Part shown: piece after piece, positions 23,340 to 32,319 of the stretch | How positions within the stretch are numbered: position 1 is the first letter of the stretch | Layout of the letters: each line of letters begins with the position of its first letter | Origin: SYIM01 sp041182885 | Lineage (GTDB): Bacteria; Pseudomonadota; Gammaproteobacteria; Burkholderiales; Burkholderiaceae_E | NCBI GenBank assembly: GCA_049423065.1 | Contig: JBMSQB010000017.1 | Location: 1-57,280, forward strand | DNA: 57,280 bases | Direction of reading: 5' to 3' | Notes under the pieces: model-generated | Seen by the model: the letters and a program-made list of their open reading frames with translations, nothing else | Database searches by the model: none | What the model was told of the DNA's origin: nothing | Position numbers and translations under genes: made by a program

Positions 23340-24818
23340 ATGACACCTTCCACCGCCATTGTCCGCTTCATTCTCGACGGAAAGACCGTCGAGATCCCTG
23401 ATCCGCCCCCCACCGAATCGCTGCTGCAGTGCCTGCGCGACCGGCTGGGTCGCCATGGCGTGAAAGAAGGCTGTGCCGAAGGCGATTGCGGTGCCTGCAC
23501 CGTGGTGTTGGGCGAGGCGGCGGGCGATCGAATCGATTACCGCGCGGTCAACGCCTGCATCCGCATGCTGCCAACGGTTGATGGGCGCGAGGTGGTCACG
23601 GCCGAAAGCCTGAGTGCGCCCCAGGAAGCCCTCCATCCGGTGCAACAGGCGATGGTCGACTGCCATGCCTCGCAGTGCGGCTTCTGCACGCCTGGTTTCG
23701 TGATGTCGCTCTTCGGGCTCTGGCTTGCCCGACCCGACGCCGACCGCGAAGCGGTGCTCGATGCGCTCTCCGGCAATCTCTGCCGATGCACCGGCTATCG
23801 GCCGATCATCGAAGCGGGGCTCGCGATGAATCAGCTGCCGGAACCGGCCTCGGTCTGGAACCGCGCTGCGGCGCAGTCGCCCGAGCGGCGCGCGCGGCTT
23901 GCTGCAATCGCCCGAGATGACACGCTGCGCATCCATTCGGGGGCGGGCTTCACCGCGCCGCGAACACTCGACGAACTGGCCAGCGTGCTCGAGGCGCAAC
24001 CGCAATCGCTGGTGCTGGCCGGCGGCACCGATGTGGGGTTGTGGGTCACCAAGCACCTGCGAGACCTGCCGCATGTTGTCTACCTGGGTGAAGTCGCCGA
24101 ACTGCGCACAATCACGCAGGACGCAACGGGCGGCCGGGTGATCGGCGCTGCGGTCCCGCTGACCGAGGCGTTTGCCGTGCTGCGCTCTGATTGGCCCGAG
24201 CTGCACGAACTCGCACAGCGCTTTGCCTCGCCGCCGGTATGCAATTCGGGCACGCTGTGCGGCAACATTGCCAATGGCTCGCCGATCGGCGATTCCATGC
24301 CGGTGCTGCTCGCGCTGGGTGCAGAGCTCGATCTGCGCCGCGGCGCACGTACCCGGCGGTTGCCGCTCGACCAGTTCTATCTCGACTACCGGCGCACTGC
24401 GCTCGAACCCGGTGAATTCGTCGCTGCGGTTCGCATCCCCCCGCGTGGGCCGGGTCAGCGTCTCTCGGCGTGGAAAGTGTCCAAGCGTTACGACCAGGAT
24501 ATCTCGGCGGTGTGTCTTGCTGTCTGGCTTCATGAAAACGATCGGGCCGTGGTGGGGGCGAGGGTGGGGGTGGGCGGCATGGCGGCCACGCCCAAGCGCG
24601 CAGTGAGGGCGGAGGCGGCGCTCACCGGGCGGCCGCTTGACCCTGATTCGGTCGAGGCTGCCATCGCAGCGTTGGCTCAGGACTTCTCACCCATGACCGA
24701 CATGCGGGCAAGCAGCGCCTACCGCATGCAGGTGGCGGGCAATCTGTTGCGGCGCCTGCACCTCGAGCGGCAGCAGAGCGGAGCGGCGTTGAGGGTCGAG
24801 CAGGTGGGCGCCTCGTGA
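23340..24818 (+). CDS. xdhA: Xanthine dehydrogenase small subunit (2Fe-2S and FAD domains)
   Basis: A 492-residue protein carrying the electron-transfer part of xanthine dehydrogenase. The first [2Fe-2S] cluster has Cys45, Cys50, Cys53 and Cys73 (CAEGDCGAC, NACIR). The second has Cys113, Cys116, Cys148 and Cys150 (SQCGFCTPG, GNLCRCTGYRP). The FAD domain follows (SLVLAGGTDVGLWV, CNSGTLCGNIANGSPIGDS). A fused small subunit of this length is the XdhA type of alpha/betaproteobacteria. It overlaps xdhB by four bases. It oxidises hypoxanthine and xanthine to urate together with XdhB. Confidence 0.95.
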   Translation: MTPSTAIVRFILDGKTVEIPDPPPTESLLQCLRDRLGRHGVKEGCAEGDCGACTVVLGEAAGDRIDYRAVNACIRMLPTVDGREVVTAESLSAPQEALHPVQQAMVDCHASQCGFCTPGFVMSLFGLWLARPDADREAVLDALSGNLCRCTGYRPIIEAGLAMNQLPEPASVWNRAAAQSPERRARLAAIARDDTLRIHSGAGFTAPRTLDELASVLEAQPQSLVLAGGTDVGLWVTKHLRDLPHVVYLGEVAELRTITQDATGGRVIGAAVPLTEAFAVLRSDWPELHELAQRFASPPVCNSGTLCGNIANGSPIGDSMPVLLALGAELDLRRGARTRRLPLDQFYLDYRRTALEPGEFVAAVRIPPRGPGQRLSAWKVSKRYDQDISAVCLAVWLHENDRAVVGARVGVGGMAATPKRAVRAEAALTGRPLDPDSVEAAIAALAQDFSPMTDMRASSAYRMQVAGNLLRRLHLERQQSGAALRVEQVGAS

Positions 24819-27133
24819 ACCGGCTCGCCGCAGAACCGTTGTCGAATCCGTCACTGATTGGCGAGCCGCAGCCGCATGAAAGCGCGCGGCTGCACGTGAC
24901 TGGCCGCGCCCGCTATCTCGACGACATCGACTTGCCCGCGGGCACGCTCCACGCGGCGCTGGGTATCAGCCCGGTGGCGCACGGGCGCCTTGTCGGACTG
25001 GATCTGCAGGCCGTGCGTGATTCGGCCGGGGTGATTGACGTCATCACCGCGGCCGATCTGCCGGGTGCGAATCAGTGTGGGCCGGTGCTCGATGACGATC
25101 CCATTCTCGCGGAGAGCGAGCTGGTGTACGCCGGTCAGCCGGTGTTTGCGGTGCTCGCCACCTCGCATGATCTCGCGCGGCGCGCGGCGCGCAAGGCAAA
25201 GTGGAACATCGACCCACTTCCCGCCATTCTTGACATCCGGACTGCCCTGGCAGAGCAGAGTTTCGTGCTGCCCACCCAGACGCTGGTCAGGGGGGAGCCG
25301 CATGCCGCGCTGGAGCGTTGTCCGCTTCGGCGTACCGGCAGCGTGTCGATTGGCGGTCAGGACCATTTTTATCTCGAAGGCCAGATCGCGATTGCCTTGC
25401 CGCAGGATGATGGCTCGATGCTCGTGCAGAGCTCGACCCAGCATCCCAGCGAGGTGCAGCATCTGGTCGCGCATGCGCTGGGTCGCTCGTCCCATGATGT
25501 GACCGTGCAGTGCCGCCGTATGGGCGGCGGGTTCGGCGGCAAGGAAAGCCAGCCCGCGCTCTTTGCCTGCGTGGCGGCGGTGCTGGCCGCCCGCACCGGT
25601 CGTCCGGTGAAACTGCGCCTGGACCGCGACGATGACATGCTGATCACCGGAAAAAGGCATGACTTCATCGCCGATTGGGAGGTCGGTTTCGAGCCCGACG
25701 GCCGTATCCGTGCGCTGCGCATCATGCTCGCCTCGCGCTGCGGGCATTCCGCCGATCTGTCGGGGCCAGTGAACGACCGGGCGATCTGTCACGTCGACAA
25801 TGCCTATTTTCTCGAGCATGTGGAGATCGTGTCGCACCGCTGTCGCACGCACACGGTATCGAACACCGCGTTCCGCGGGTTCGGTGGACCGCAGGGCATG
25901 ATGGCGATCGAAGCGGTAATCGACGATGTCGCGCGCGCGCTGGCGCGCGATCCGCTCGATGTGCGCCGCCTCAATTTTTACGGCTCGGGTGAGCGCAACA
26001 TCACGCCCTACCTGATGGAAGTGGAAGACAACGTGCTGCCGATTCTGGCCGACCGGCTCGAGGAGAGCAGTCGTTATCGTGAGCGGCGCGAGGCCGTCGC
26101 GCGCTTCAATGCCACGAGTCCTGTGATTCGTCGCGGCATCGCCATGACGCCGGTCAAGTTCGGCATCTCGTTCAATGCGCAGATGTTCAACCAGGCGGGC
26201 GCCCTCGTGCATGTCTACAACGATGGTTCGGTCATGCTCAATCACGGCGGCACCGAGATGGGGCAGGGGCTGCATACGAAGGTGATGCAGGTGGTGGCCA
26301 ATGTCTTCGGGCTGCCGATTTCGGCGGTGCGGGTGAGTGCCACCGATACCTCCAAGGTGCCCAACACCTCGGCGACCGCTGCGTCGTCGGGCACCGACCT
26401 CAACGGCAAGGCGGCAGAAGCCGCAGCCCTCACGATCCGCGAACGGCTGGCCGGGTTTGCTGCCAGCCGTTATCAGGTCTCCGCGTCGGCAGTGAGCTTT
26501 GGCGAGGGGCAGGTGAGCCTGGGCGATGGCCGGCAGGTGCCGTTCGCGCAATTGGTCCGCGCCGCCTACGTCGCACGGATTTCTCTTTCCTCAACCGGGT
26601 TTTACCGAACGCCGAAAATCCACTGGGATCCCAGAACGCTCACCGGCAGGCCGTTTTTCTATTTCGCCTACGGCATGGCGGCGGCCGAGGTGGCGGTTGA
26701 TACCCTTACCGGCGAAACCCGCGTGTTGAGGGTGGATGTACTCCACGACGTGGGCAGCTCGCTCAATCCGGCGCTCGATATCGGACAGATCGAAGGCGGA
26801 CTGCTGCAGGGCATTGGCTGGCTCACTGCCGAAGAACTCTGGTGGAACGGAGCGGGTGAACTGAAGACCCATGCGCCGTCCACCTACAAGATTCCCAGCG
26901 CCCGCGACTGGCCGGTGGATGCCAGGATCAGCCTGCTGGATCTCCCCAACCGCGAGGACACGATCCACCGCTCAAAGGCAGTGGGCGAGCCGCCCCTCAT
27001 GCTTGCGATTGCGGTCTTTCATGCGCTTCGCGATGCGGTGGCGAGCTGCGGGCCAGCGGGCGTCTGCCCGGTGCTCGATGCGCCCGCTACGCCCGAAGCG
27101 CTGCTGCGCGCCATGGACGCCGTGTCGAAGTGA
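24815..27133 (+). CDS. xdhB: Xanthine dehydrogenase large, molybdenum-binding subunit
   Basis: A 772-residue molybdopterin subunit. It starts at GTG 24815 overlapping the xdhA stop (GTGA). Active-site segments are intact: GGGFGGKESQ (cofactor glutamine), AFRGFGGPQGM (substrate arginine loop), GTEMGQGLHTK and the catalytic glutamate in KAVGEPPLML near the C-terminus. Length is normal for XdhB. The cofactor is loaded by XdhC, encoded next. With HpxZ and the allantoinase-like proteins this implies purine use as a nitrogen source. Related oxidation of other N-heterocycles cannot be excluded. Confidence 0.95.
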   Translation: MNRLAAEPLSNPSLIGEPQPHESARLHVTGRARYLDDIDLPAGTLHAALGISPVAHGRLVGLDLQAVRDSAGVIDVITAADLPGANQCGPVLDDDPILAESELVYAGQPVFAVLATSHDLARRAARKAKWNIDPLPAILDIRTALAEQSFVLPTQTLVRGEPHAALERCPLRRTGSVSIGGQDHFYLEGQIAIALPQDDGSMLVQSSTQHPSEVQHLVAHALGRSSHDVTVQCRRMGGGFGGKESQPALFACVAAVLAARTGRPVKLRLDRDDDMLITGKRHDFIADWEVGFEPDGRIRALRIMLASRCGHSADLSGPVNDRAICHVDNAYFLEHVEIVSHRCRTHTVSNTAFRGFGGPQGMMAIEAVIDDVARALARDPLDVRRLNFYGSGERNITPYLMEVEDNVLPILADRLEESSRYRERREAVARFNATSPVIRRGIAMTPVKFGISFNAQMFNQAGALVHVYNDGSVMLNHGGTEMGQGLHTKVMQVVANVFGLPISAVRVSATDTSKVPNTSATAASSGTDLNGKAAEAAALTIRERLAGFAASRYQVSASAVSFGEGQVSLGDGRQVPFAQLVRAAYVARISLSSTGFYRTPKIHWDPRTLTGRPFFYFAYGMAAAEVAVDTLTGETRVLRVDVLHDVGSSLNPALDIGQIEGGLLQGIGWLTAEELWWNGAGELKTHAPSTYKIPSARDWPVDARISLLDLPNREDTIHRSKAVGEPPLMLAIAVFHALRDAVASCGPAGVCPVLDAPATPEALLRAMDAVSK

Positions 27134-28086
27134 ACGACTGGATCGAGGCGCTGCGCAGCCGTTTGCGCGAGCAGCCTGCGGTCGTGCGGGTGGCGGTTGC
27201 GCAGGCGAGGGGGTCCACGCCGCGCGAGGCCGGGGCAGTCATGCTGGTCGACGGCGGCACGCTCTTTGGCACCATAGGCGGCGGAGAACTCGAATGGCGA
27301 GCCGAGAAAATGGCCCGGCAGATGCTGGCGGCTGCGCAGCCCCGCGTTCGAGTCGAGCGCTGGCCGCTGGGGCCGGAACTCGGCCAATGCTGCGGGGGAT
27401 CGGTCACGCTTTGGTTCGAGCGCCTGGATGCTCACGATCTCGCGTTTTTCGATGAACTCGCAGCCCGCATCGATCGCGGCGAGCAGGGGTGGCTCCTCAC
27501 CCGCGCGGCGGGAGCGGTCGGCGCGGGGCGCGGTCATGACCCTTCACAGGAGCGGCCCACGAGGCAGTGGCTGGACGCGCCGCCCGTGAGCGCTGATCCG
27601 CAGACCCTGGTTGAGCCGATCGTGCCGCCCGGGATGCCGGTCTGGCTGTTTGGGGCGGGCCATGTGGGGCGGGCGCTTGCTCGCATTCTCGAGACCCTGC
27701 CGTGTTCGCTCACCGTCGTCGACAGTCGTGAATCGGCGCTTGCGGCGCTCCCCCCGGGGCGGGTTCGTGTGCTGAGGACGGATGCGCCGGAGCAGGCCTT
27801 GGCCCAGACGCCGGCGGGTGCGGCAGTTGTGGTGATGACCCACAGCCATGAGGTCGACTATGCCGTCTGCCGGCAGGCGCTCGCGCGGCCCGATCTGGCC
27901 TGGGTCGGGCTGATTGGGTCGGAGACCAAGGCCACCTGCTTCCGGCTGAGGCTTGGTCGCGATGGTGTGGACGATGCGAGCATTGCCAATCTGGTGTCAC
28001 CCATTGGCCTGGGCGGTATCCGCAGCAAGCTGCCCTCGGCGATTGCGGTGTCGGTGGCCGCGCAGTTGCTCCAGCACCTGCGCTGA
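27130..28086 (+). CDS. xdhC: Xanthine dehydrogenase accessory protein XdhC
   Basis: A 318-residue chaperone that binds and delivers the sulfurated molybdenum cofactor to XdhB. The N-terminal XdhC/CoxI domain shows AQARGSTPREAGAVM and GTIGGGELEW; GQCCGGSVTLWFE carries the paired cysteines. The C-terminal Rossmann domain has LFGAGHVGRALARIL and ends LGGIRSKLPSAIAVSVAAQLL. It starts at GTG 27130, overlapping the xdhB stop by four bases, completing the operon order xdhA-xdhB-xdhC. The following 139-base gap has no clear terminator. Confidence 0.95.
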   Translation: MNDWIEALRSRLREQPAVVRVAVAQARGSTPREAGAVMLVDGGTLFGTIGGGELEWRAEKMARQMLAAAQPRVRVERWPLGPELGQCCGGSVTLWFERLDAHDLAFFDELAARIDRGEQGWLLTRAAGAVGAGRGHDPSQERPTRQWLDAPPVSADPQTLVEPIVPPGMPVWLFGAGHVGRALARILETLPCSLTVVDSRESALAALPPGRVRVLRTDAPEQALAQTPAGAAVVVMTHSHEVDYAVCRQALARPDLAWVGLIGSETKATCFRLRLGRDGVDDASIANLVSPIGLGGIRSKLPSAIAVSVAAQLLQHLR

Positions 28087-28225
28087 GCGGGCGTCAAGGC
28101 GCGGGCGGACTCTCGCCCATCGTTTCCCGCCAGGCGGCAAGGGTGGCATTGCGCGCCCGGCCCGCAGCCGGCATGATCGAGGGAAATGATCGGGGTCGCC
28201 AGAACCCCAGCCACAGGAGACGTTC

Positions 28226-29221
28226 ATGGTTCATGTCGCGAAAGCGCTGGCGGCGGCCTGCGTGGTGCTTGGAACACTGAGTGCGCCCGTGATGTCGTGG
28301 GCGCAGACCGCGGGCGCGCAGGCCTGGCCCAATCGCCCGATCCGGCTGGTGTCCCCGTTCCCGCCGGGTGGCACCACTGACCAGATCGCACGTCTGGTGC
28401 AGCCTGCGCTCTCGCAATCGCTGGGTGTGCCGGTGGTGGTGGAGAACCGCGCGGGCGGCAATGGCTCGATCGGCACCGGGTTGGTGGCCAAGGCCCCGCC
28501 CGACGGCAACACCTTTGTGGTGGTGTTCGATACCCATGGCACCAATCCCAGCCTCATTCCCAACATGGGGTTCGATACGCGCACCGAGTTGGCGCCCGTC
28601 ATGCTGATCGCCACCGGCGCCATGGTGATCACGGTCCACAAATCGCAGACGCAGAAGAGCTTTGGTGACCTGATCAAGAGTGCGCGGACGACGTCGGCGG
28701 GTTTGCCTTACGGCACCATCGGCAGCGGTAGCCTGGCCCAGCTTGCCATGACCAGCCTCGCTGCGCAGGTTGGGTTTCCCATGACGCACGTGCCCTACAA
28801 GGGGGGCGGACCGCTGGCGGCCGATGCGCTGGCCGGCCACGTGCCGGTTGCCATGGCCACCACGGCGCTTCTGTCGCCGCACATCCGCAGTGGGGCGCTG
28901 GTACCGCTTGCGGTAACCTCGGCCAAGCGCGACCCGGCGCTGCCCGATGTGCCCACGCTCGCCGAGCAGGGTGTGAAGGATTTCGAAGCGCTCGCCTGGT
29001 GGGGCGTGTTCGCGCCTGCCGGAACGCCCGCCGACATCATCAGCCGGATCAACCGCGAGCTTTCCGCTGCGCTCTCGGAACCCACCGTGCGCACGCGTCT
29101 GACCGGCCTGGGCATGAACCTGCAACTCTCGCAACCAATGGAACTGGGTACGTTTCTCGATTCGCAGATCACACGTTGGGCCAAGGTGATCCGCGAGTTC
29201 AACATCCGGGCGGGCGACTGA
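28226..29221 (+). CDS. Bug family (TctC-like) periplasmic solute-binding protein
   Basis: A 331-residue periplasmic protein with a Sec signal ending in VMSWAQ. Bug proteins bind carboxylates or aromatic acids and sometimes serve TctAB permeases. Family segments are WPNRPIRLVSPFPPGGTTDQIAR, VVVENRAGGNGSIGTGLVA, HVPYKGGGPLAADALAG and LPDVPTLAEQG. AGGAGA precedes the ATG. No TctA or TctB gene is nearby, as for many Bug genes. A direct repeat (ATGATCGAGGG / ATGATCGGGG) lies upstream at about 28171-28195. It is followed after 38 bases by a second Bug gene. Ligand unknown. Confidence 0.88.
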   Translation: MVHVAKALAAACVVLGTLSAPVMSWAQTAGAQAWPNRPIRLVSPFPPGGTTDQIARLVQPALSQSLGVPVVVENRAGGNGSIGTGLVAKAPPDGNTFVVVFDTHGTNPSLIPNMGFDTRTELAPVMLIATGAMVITVHKSQTQKSFGDLIKSARTTSAGLPYGTIGSGSLAQLAMTSLAAQVGFPMTHVPYKGGGPLAADALAGHVPVAMATTALLSPHIRSGALVPLAVTSAKRDPALPDVPTLAEQGVKDFEALAWWGVFAPAGTPADIISRINRELSAALSEPTVRTRLTGLGMNLQLSQPMELGTFLDSQITRWAKVIREFNIRAGD

Positions 29222-29259
29222 CCGCAGGCGCCCCTCAGCACCTTCAAGGAATTTCTCCG

Positions 29260-30240
29260 ATGATCAATCGCCGTTCAGCACTGCTTGCCTCGATCGCCGC
29301 CTCCACCGGCACGCTGTCTTCCAAGGTGTTCGCTTCGCCCGACTATCCCAACCGTCCGGTGCGGGTCCTGATCGGATTTCCCACCGGCCAGGCAACCGAT
29401 GTGCTCACGCGGGCCGTGGCAAGCCGGCTGTCCACGCTTTACGGCCAGCAGTTCTTCATCGAAAACCGTCCCGGTGCGGCGGGCATCATTGCCACCGAAA
29501 TGGCCACCAAGGTGGAGCCCGATGGCTATACCCTGCTCGGCTCATCCAGCGGTCCGCTTGCCGTCAATCCCAGCCTTTACGCGAAGCTGCCCTACGACGT
29601 GGCGCGCGATTTCGTGGTGGTCGCGGGCATTGCGGTGGTGCCCTATGCAGTGGTGGTGAACCCGGCCTCGCCAATTCGCGATATCCGCGGGCTGGTCGAA
29701 CTCGCAAAATCACGGCCAGGCAAGCTCAACTATGCCTCGGGTGGCGTGGGCGTCACCAATCACCTGGTCACCGAAATGTTCAAGGCCACCGCCGGTGTTG
29801 ACATCATGCACATCCCGTACAAGGGCGGCCCGGCGGGTCTGGCCGATCTGGCGGGTGGTCAGGTCGATGTCATGTTCGAAACCCTCACAGCCACGCTGCC
29901 GCTCATCCGGGGCGGCAAGCTCCGGCCGATTGCCGTATCGAGTGCGCAGCGGTCGTCGGCGTTGCCCGACATGCCCACCATTTCCGAAAGCGGCTACCCT
30001 GGCTTCTCGGGCGTGCCCTGGGTGGCGATGGCGGCGCCTGCGCGCACGCCGCGCGACATCCTCAGAAAGATCAATGCCGACGTCAACAAGATCCTGGCGA
30101 TCGATGAGGTGCGCCAGAGTTTTCAGACGCTGGGATCCGAGCCGCTCATCATGGATCTCGATCAGCTTGCGTCCTTCGTTCGCGCGGAAACCGCAAAATG
30201 GGCTCAGGCGGTGAAGGCCTCGGGCGCGAAGGCGGAGTAG
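29260..30240 (+). CDS. Bug family (TctC-like) periplasmic solute-binding protein, second copy
   Basis: A 326-residue binding protein with signal MINRRSALLASIAASTGTLSS to VFASPD, paired arginines again allowing Tat export. Marks are YPNRPVRVLIGFPTGQATDVL, FIENRPGAAGIIATEMA, HIPYKGGPAGLADLAGG and LPDMPTISESGYPGF. It differs widely from the first copy, so this is not a recent duplication. The TAG at 30240 is 28 bases before livH of the second HAAT system, so it may share a transcript with that importer. AAGGA lies 11 bases before the ATG. Confidence 0.88.
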   Translation: MINRRSALLASIAASTGTLSSKVFASPDYPNRPVRVLIGFPTGQATDVLTRAVASRLSTLYGQQFFIENRPGAAGIIATEMATKVEPDGYTLLGSSSGPLAVNPSLYAKLPYDVARDFVVVAGIAVVPYAVVVNPASPIRDIRGLVELAKSRPGKLNYASGGVGVTNHLVTEMFKATAGVDIMHIPYKGGPAGLADLAGGQVDVMFETLTATLPLIRGGKLRPIAVSSAQRSSALPDMPTISESGYPGFSGVPWVAMAAPARTPRDILRKINADVNKILAIDEVRQSFQTLGSEPLIMDLDQLASFVRAETAKWAQAVKASGAKAE

Positions 30241-30268
30241 TCGATCGCTCCTTGCGCTTCACCGCCTC

Positions 30269-31198
30269 ATGGACGTCTTCCTGCAGCAGATCATCAACGG
30301 CCTCGTGCTCGGCAGCATGTATGCGCTGGTGGCGCTTGGCTACACGATGGTCTACGGCATCATCAGCCTCATCAATTTTGCGCATGGCGAAGTGCTGATG
30401 GTGGGAGCGCTCACCGCGTGGAGCGTCATCTCGATGATGCGCGAGGCGATGCCTGGTGCGCCGGGGTGGGTGATCCTGGTGCTGTCCACGCTGATCGCCT
30501 GCGTGGTGGCTGCAGCGCTCAATTTCGCGATCGAACGGATCGCCTACCGACCGCTTCGTTCCAGCCCGCGCCTCGCCCCGCTCATCACCGCCATCGGCAT
30601 GAGCATCCTGCTCCAGACACTGGCAATGGTGATCTGGAAGCCCAACCACAAACCGTTTCCCACGCTGCTGCCAAGCGCGCCGTTCCAGATCGGCGGGGCA
30701 GTGATCACACCGACACAGGTGATGATCCTGGCGGTGACTGCGGTGTGCCTCGCACTGCTGCTCTGGCTGGTGCACGGTACCCGGCTGGGGCGTGCCATGC
30801 GGGCGACCGCGGAAAATCCATCGGTTGCCGCGCTGATGGGCGTGCGACCCGACACCGTCATCTCGGCCACCTTCATCATCGGTGCGGTACTCGCTGCGAT
30901 CGCGGGCGTGATGTGGGCGTCCAATTACGGCACGGTTCAGCACGGCATGGGCTTTTTGCCCGGTCTCAAGGCGTTTACTGCCGCGGTGTTCGGCGGCATT
31001 GGCAACCTTGCCGGCGCGGTGGTTGGCGGCGTGCTGCTCGGCCTGATTGAATCGATCGGGGCAGGCTACCTGGGGGCGCTCACAGGAGGGCTTCTCGGCA
31101 GCCACTACGCCGACATCTTTGCCTTTGTCGTGCTCATCCTGGTGCTGACCCTCAGGCCCTCTGGGCTGCTGGGCGAGCGGGTGGCAGACCGCGCATGA
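30269..31198 (+). CDS. livH: HAAT-type ABC transporter permease (LivH type), second system
   Basis: A 309-residue inner-membrane permease. The LivH core is ALVALGYTMVYGIISLINFAHGEVLMVG; later come GVMWASNYGTVQHGMGF, AVFGGIGNLAGAVVGGVLLG and LTLRPSGLLGE. It opens a compact block livH-livM-livG-livF-binding protein, the standard branched-chain amino-acid order. Unlike the first HAAT system, all parts are on one strand. The end overlaps livM (ATGA). Confidence 0.92.
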   Translation: MDVFLQQIINGLVLGSMYALVALGYTMVYGIISLINFAHGEVLMVGALTAWSVISMMREAMPGAPGWVILVLSTLIACVVAAALNFAIERIAYRPLRSSPRLAPLITAIGMSILLQTLAMVIWKPNHKPFPTLLPSAPFQIGGAVITPTQVMILAVTAVCLALLLWLVHGTRLGRAMRATAENPSVAALMGVRPDTVISATFIIGAVLAAIAGVMWASNYGTVQHGMGFLPGLKAFTAAVFGGIGNLAGAVVGGVLLGLIESIGAGYLGALTGGLLGSHYADIFAFVVLILVLTLRPSGLLGERVADRA

Positions 31199-32319
31199 CA
31201 CCTGCCGCGACGCCCACCGATCACCCGCCAGGCCACGAGCCTCGCCGTCTGCCGGGCTGGCTGGTCTGGACGCTGGCGCTGGCCGCGGCGGCGCTGCTGC
31301 CTCTTGTCTTGCAGCAGTTCGGCAATGCCTGGGTCCGGATCGCCGACATGGCGCTTCTTTATGTGCTGCTCGCAATCGGCCTCAACATCATCGTGGGCTA
31401 TGCCGGCCTTCTCGATCTCGGCTACGTGGCGTTTTTTGCAGTGGGTGCCTACCTGTTCGCGCTGCTGGCCTCGCCCCATCTCACCGAGTCCTTTCCGGCG
31501 CTCGCGTCGGCATTTCCGGGCGGCCTTCACATCACGATCTGGGTTGCGCTGCCGCTGGCAGCGGGCGTGGCCGCGCTGTTCGGAATTCTCCTGGGCGCTC
31601 CGACGCTCAAACTGCGGGGCGATTACCTCGCCATCGTCACCCTGGGCTTTGGCGAAATCATTCGCGTATTCCTCAACAACCTCGATCACCCGATCAACCT
31701 CACCAACGGCCCGCGCGGCATCGGCCAGATCGACGCGATCGAGATGTTTGGCTGGAAGCTGTCGCGGCGTCTGGAAATCGGCGATTTCGAAATCGCCTCG
31801 GTGACGCTCATTTACTGGTTGCTGCTGGCGTTGGTGGTGCTCGCCATCATCGTGTCGCACCGGCTGGCCGACTCCCGGATCGGACGGGCCTGGATGGCAA
31901 TCCGGGAAGATGAACTCGCGGCCCGGGCAATGGGCATCAACACCCGCAACATGAAGCTGCTCGCATTTGCCGCGGGCGCGAGCTTTGGTGGGGTGTCGGG
32001 TGTGGTGTTTGCCGGCTTCCAGGGCTTCATCTCGCCCGAATCATTCAGCCTCATGGAGTCGATCATGATCGTCGCCATGGTGGTGCTGGGCGGGCTGGGG
32101 CATCTGCCGGGTGTGGTGCTGGGCGCGGTGCTGCTTGCTGCGCTTCCCGAGGTGCTCCGCTATGTCGCGGGCCCGCTTCAGGAACTCACCGGTGGCCGGC
32201 TTGATGCGGCCATCCTGCGGCAGATGCTGATTGCGCTCGCCATGATCATCGTGATGCTGCTGCGGCCGCGAGGCCTGTGGCCGTCGCCGGAACACGGCAA
32301 CAAGGTGGCCCGTGGCTGA
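31195..32319 (+). CDS. livM: HAAT-type ABC transporter permease (LivM type), second system
   Basis: A 374-residue permease, longer at the N-terminus than the first LivM by a hydrophilic lead (about 20 residues rich in Pro and His) and an extra hydrophobic segment. The core is LNIIVGYAGLLDLGYVAFFAVGAYLFALL, and the ATPase contact loop reads IGRAWMAIREDELAARAMGIN. It ends MLLRPRGLWPSPEH. The stop lies inside the start of livG, an eight-base overlap if the GTG at 32312 is used, so translation is probably coupled. Confidence 0.92.
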   Translation: MTPAATPTDHPPGHEPRRLPGWLVWTLALAAAALLPLVLQQFGNAWVRIADMALLYVLLAIGLNIIVGYAGLLDLGYVAFFAVGAYLFALLASPHLTESFPALASAFPGGLHITIWVALPLAAGVAALFGILLGAPTLKLRGDYLAIVTLGFGEIIRVFLNNLDHPINLTNGPRGIGQIDAIEMFGWKLSRRLEIGDFEIASVTLIYWLLLALVVLAIIVSHRLADSRIGRAWMAIREDELAARAMGINTRNMKLLAFAAGASFGGVSGVVFAGFQGFISPESFSLMESIMIVAMVVLGGLGHLPGVVLGAVLLAALPEVLRYVAGPLQELTGGRLDAAILRQMLIALAMIIVMLLRPRGLWPSPEHGNKVARG

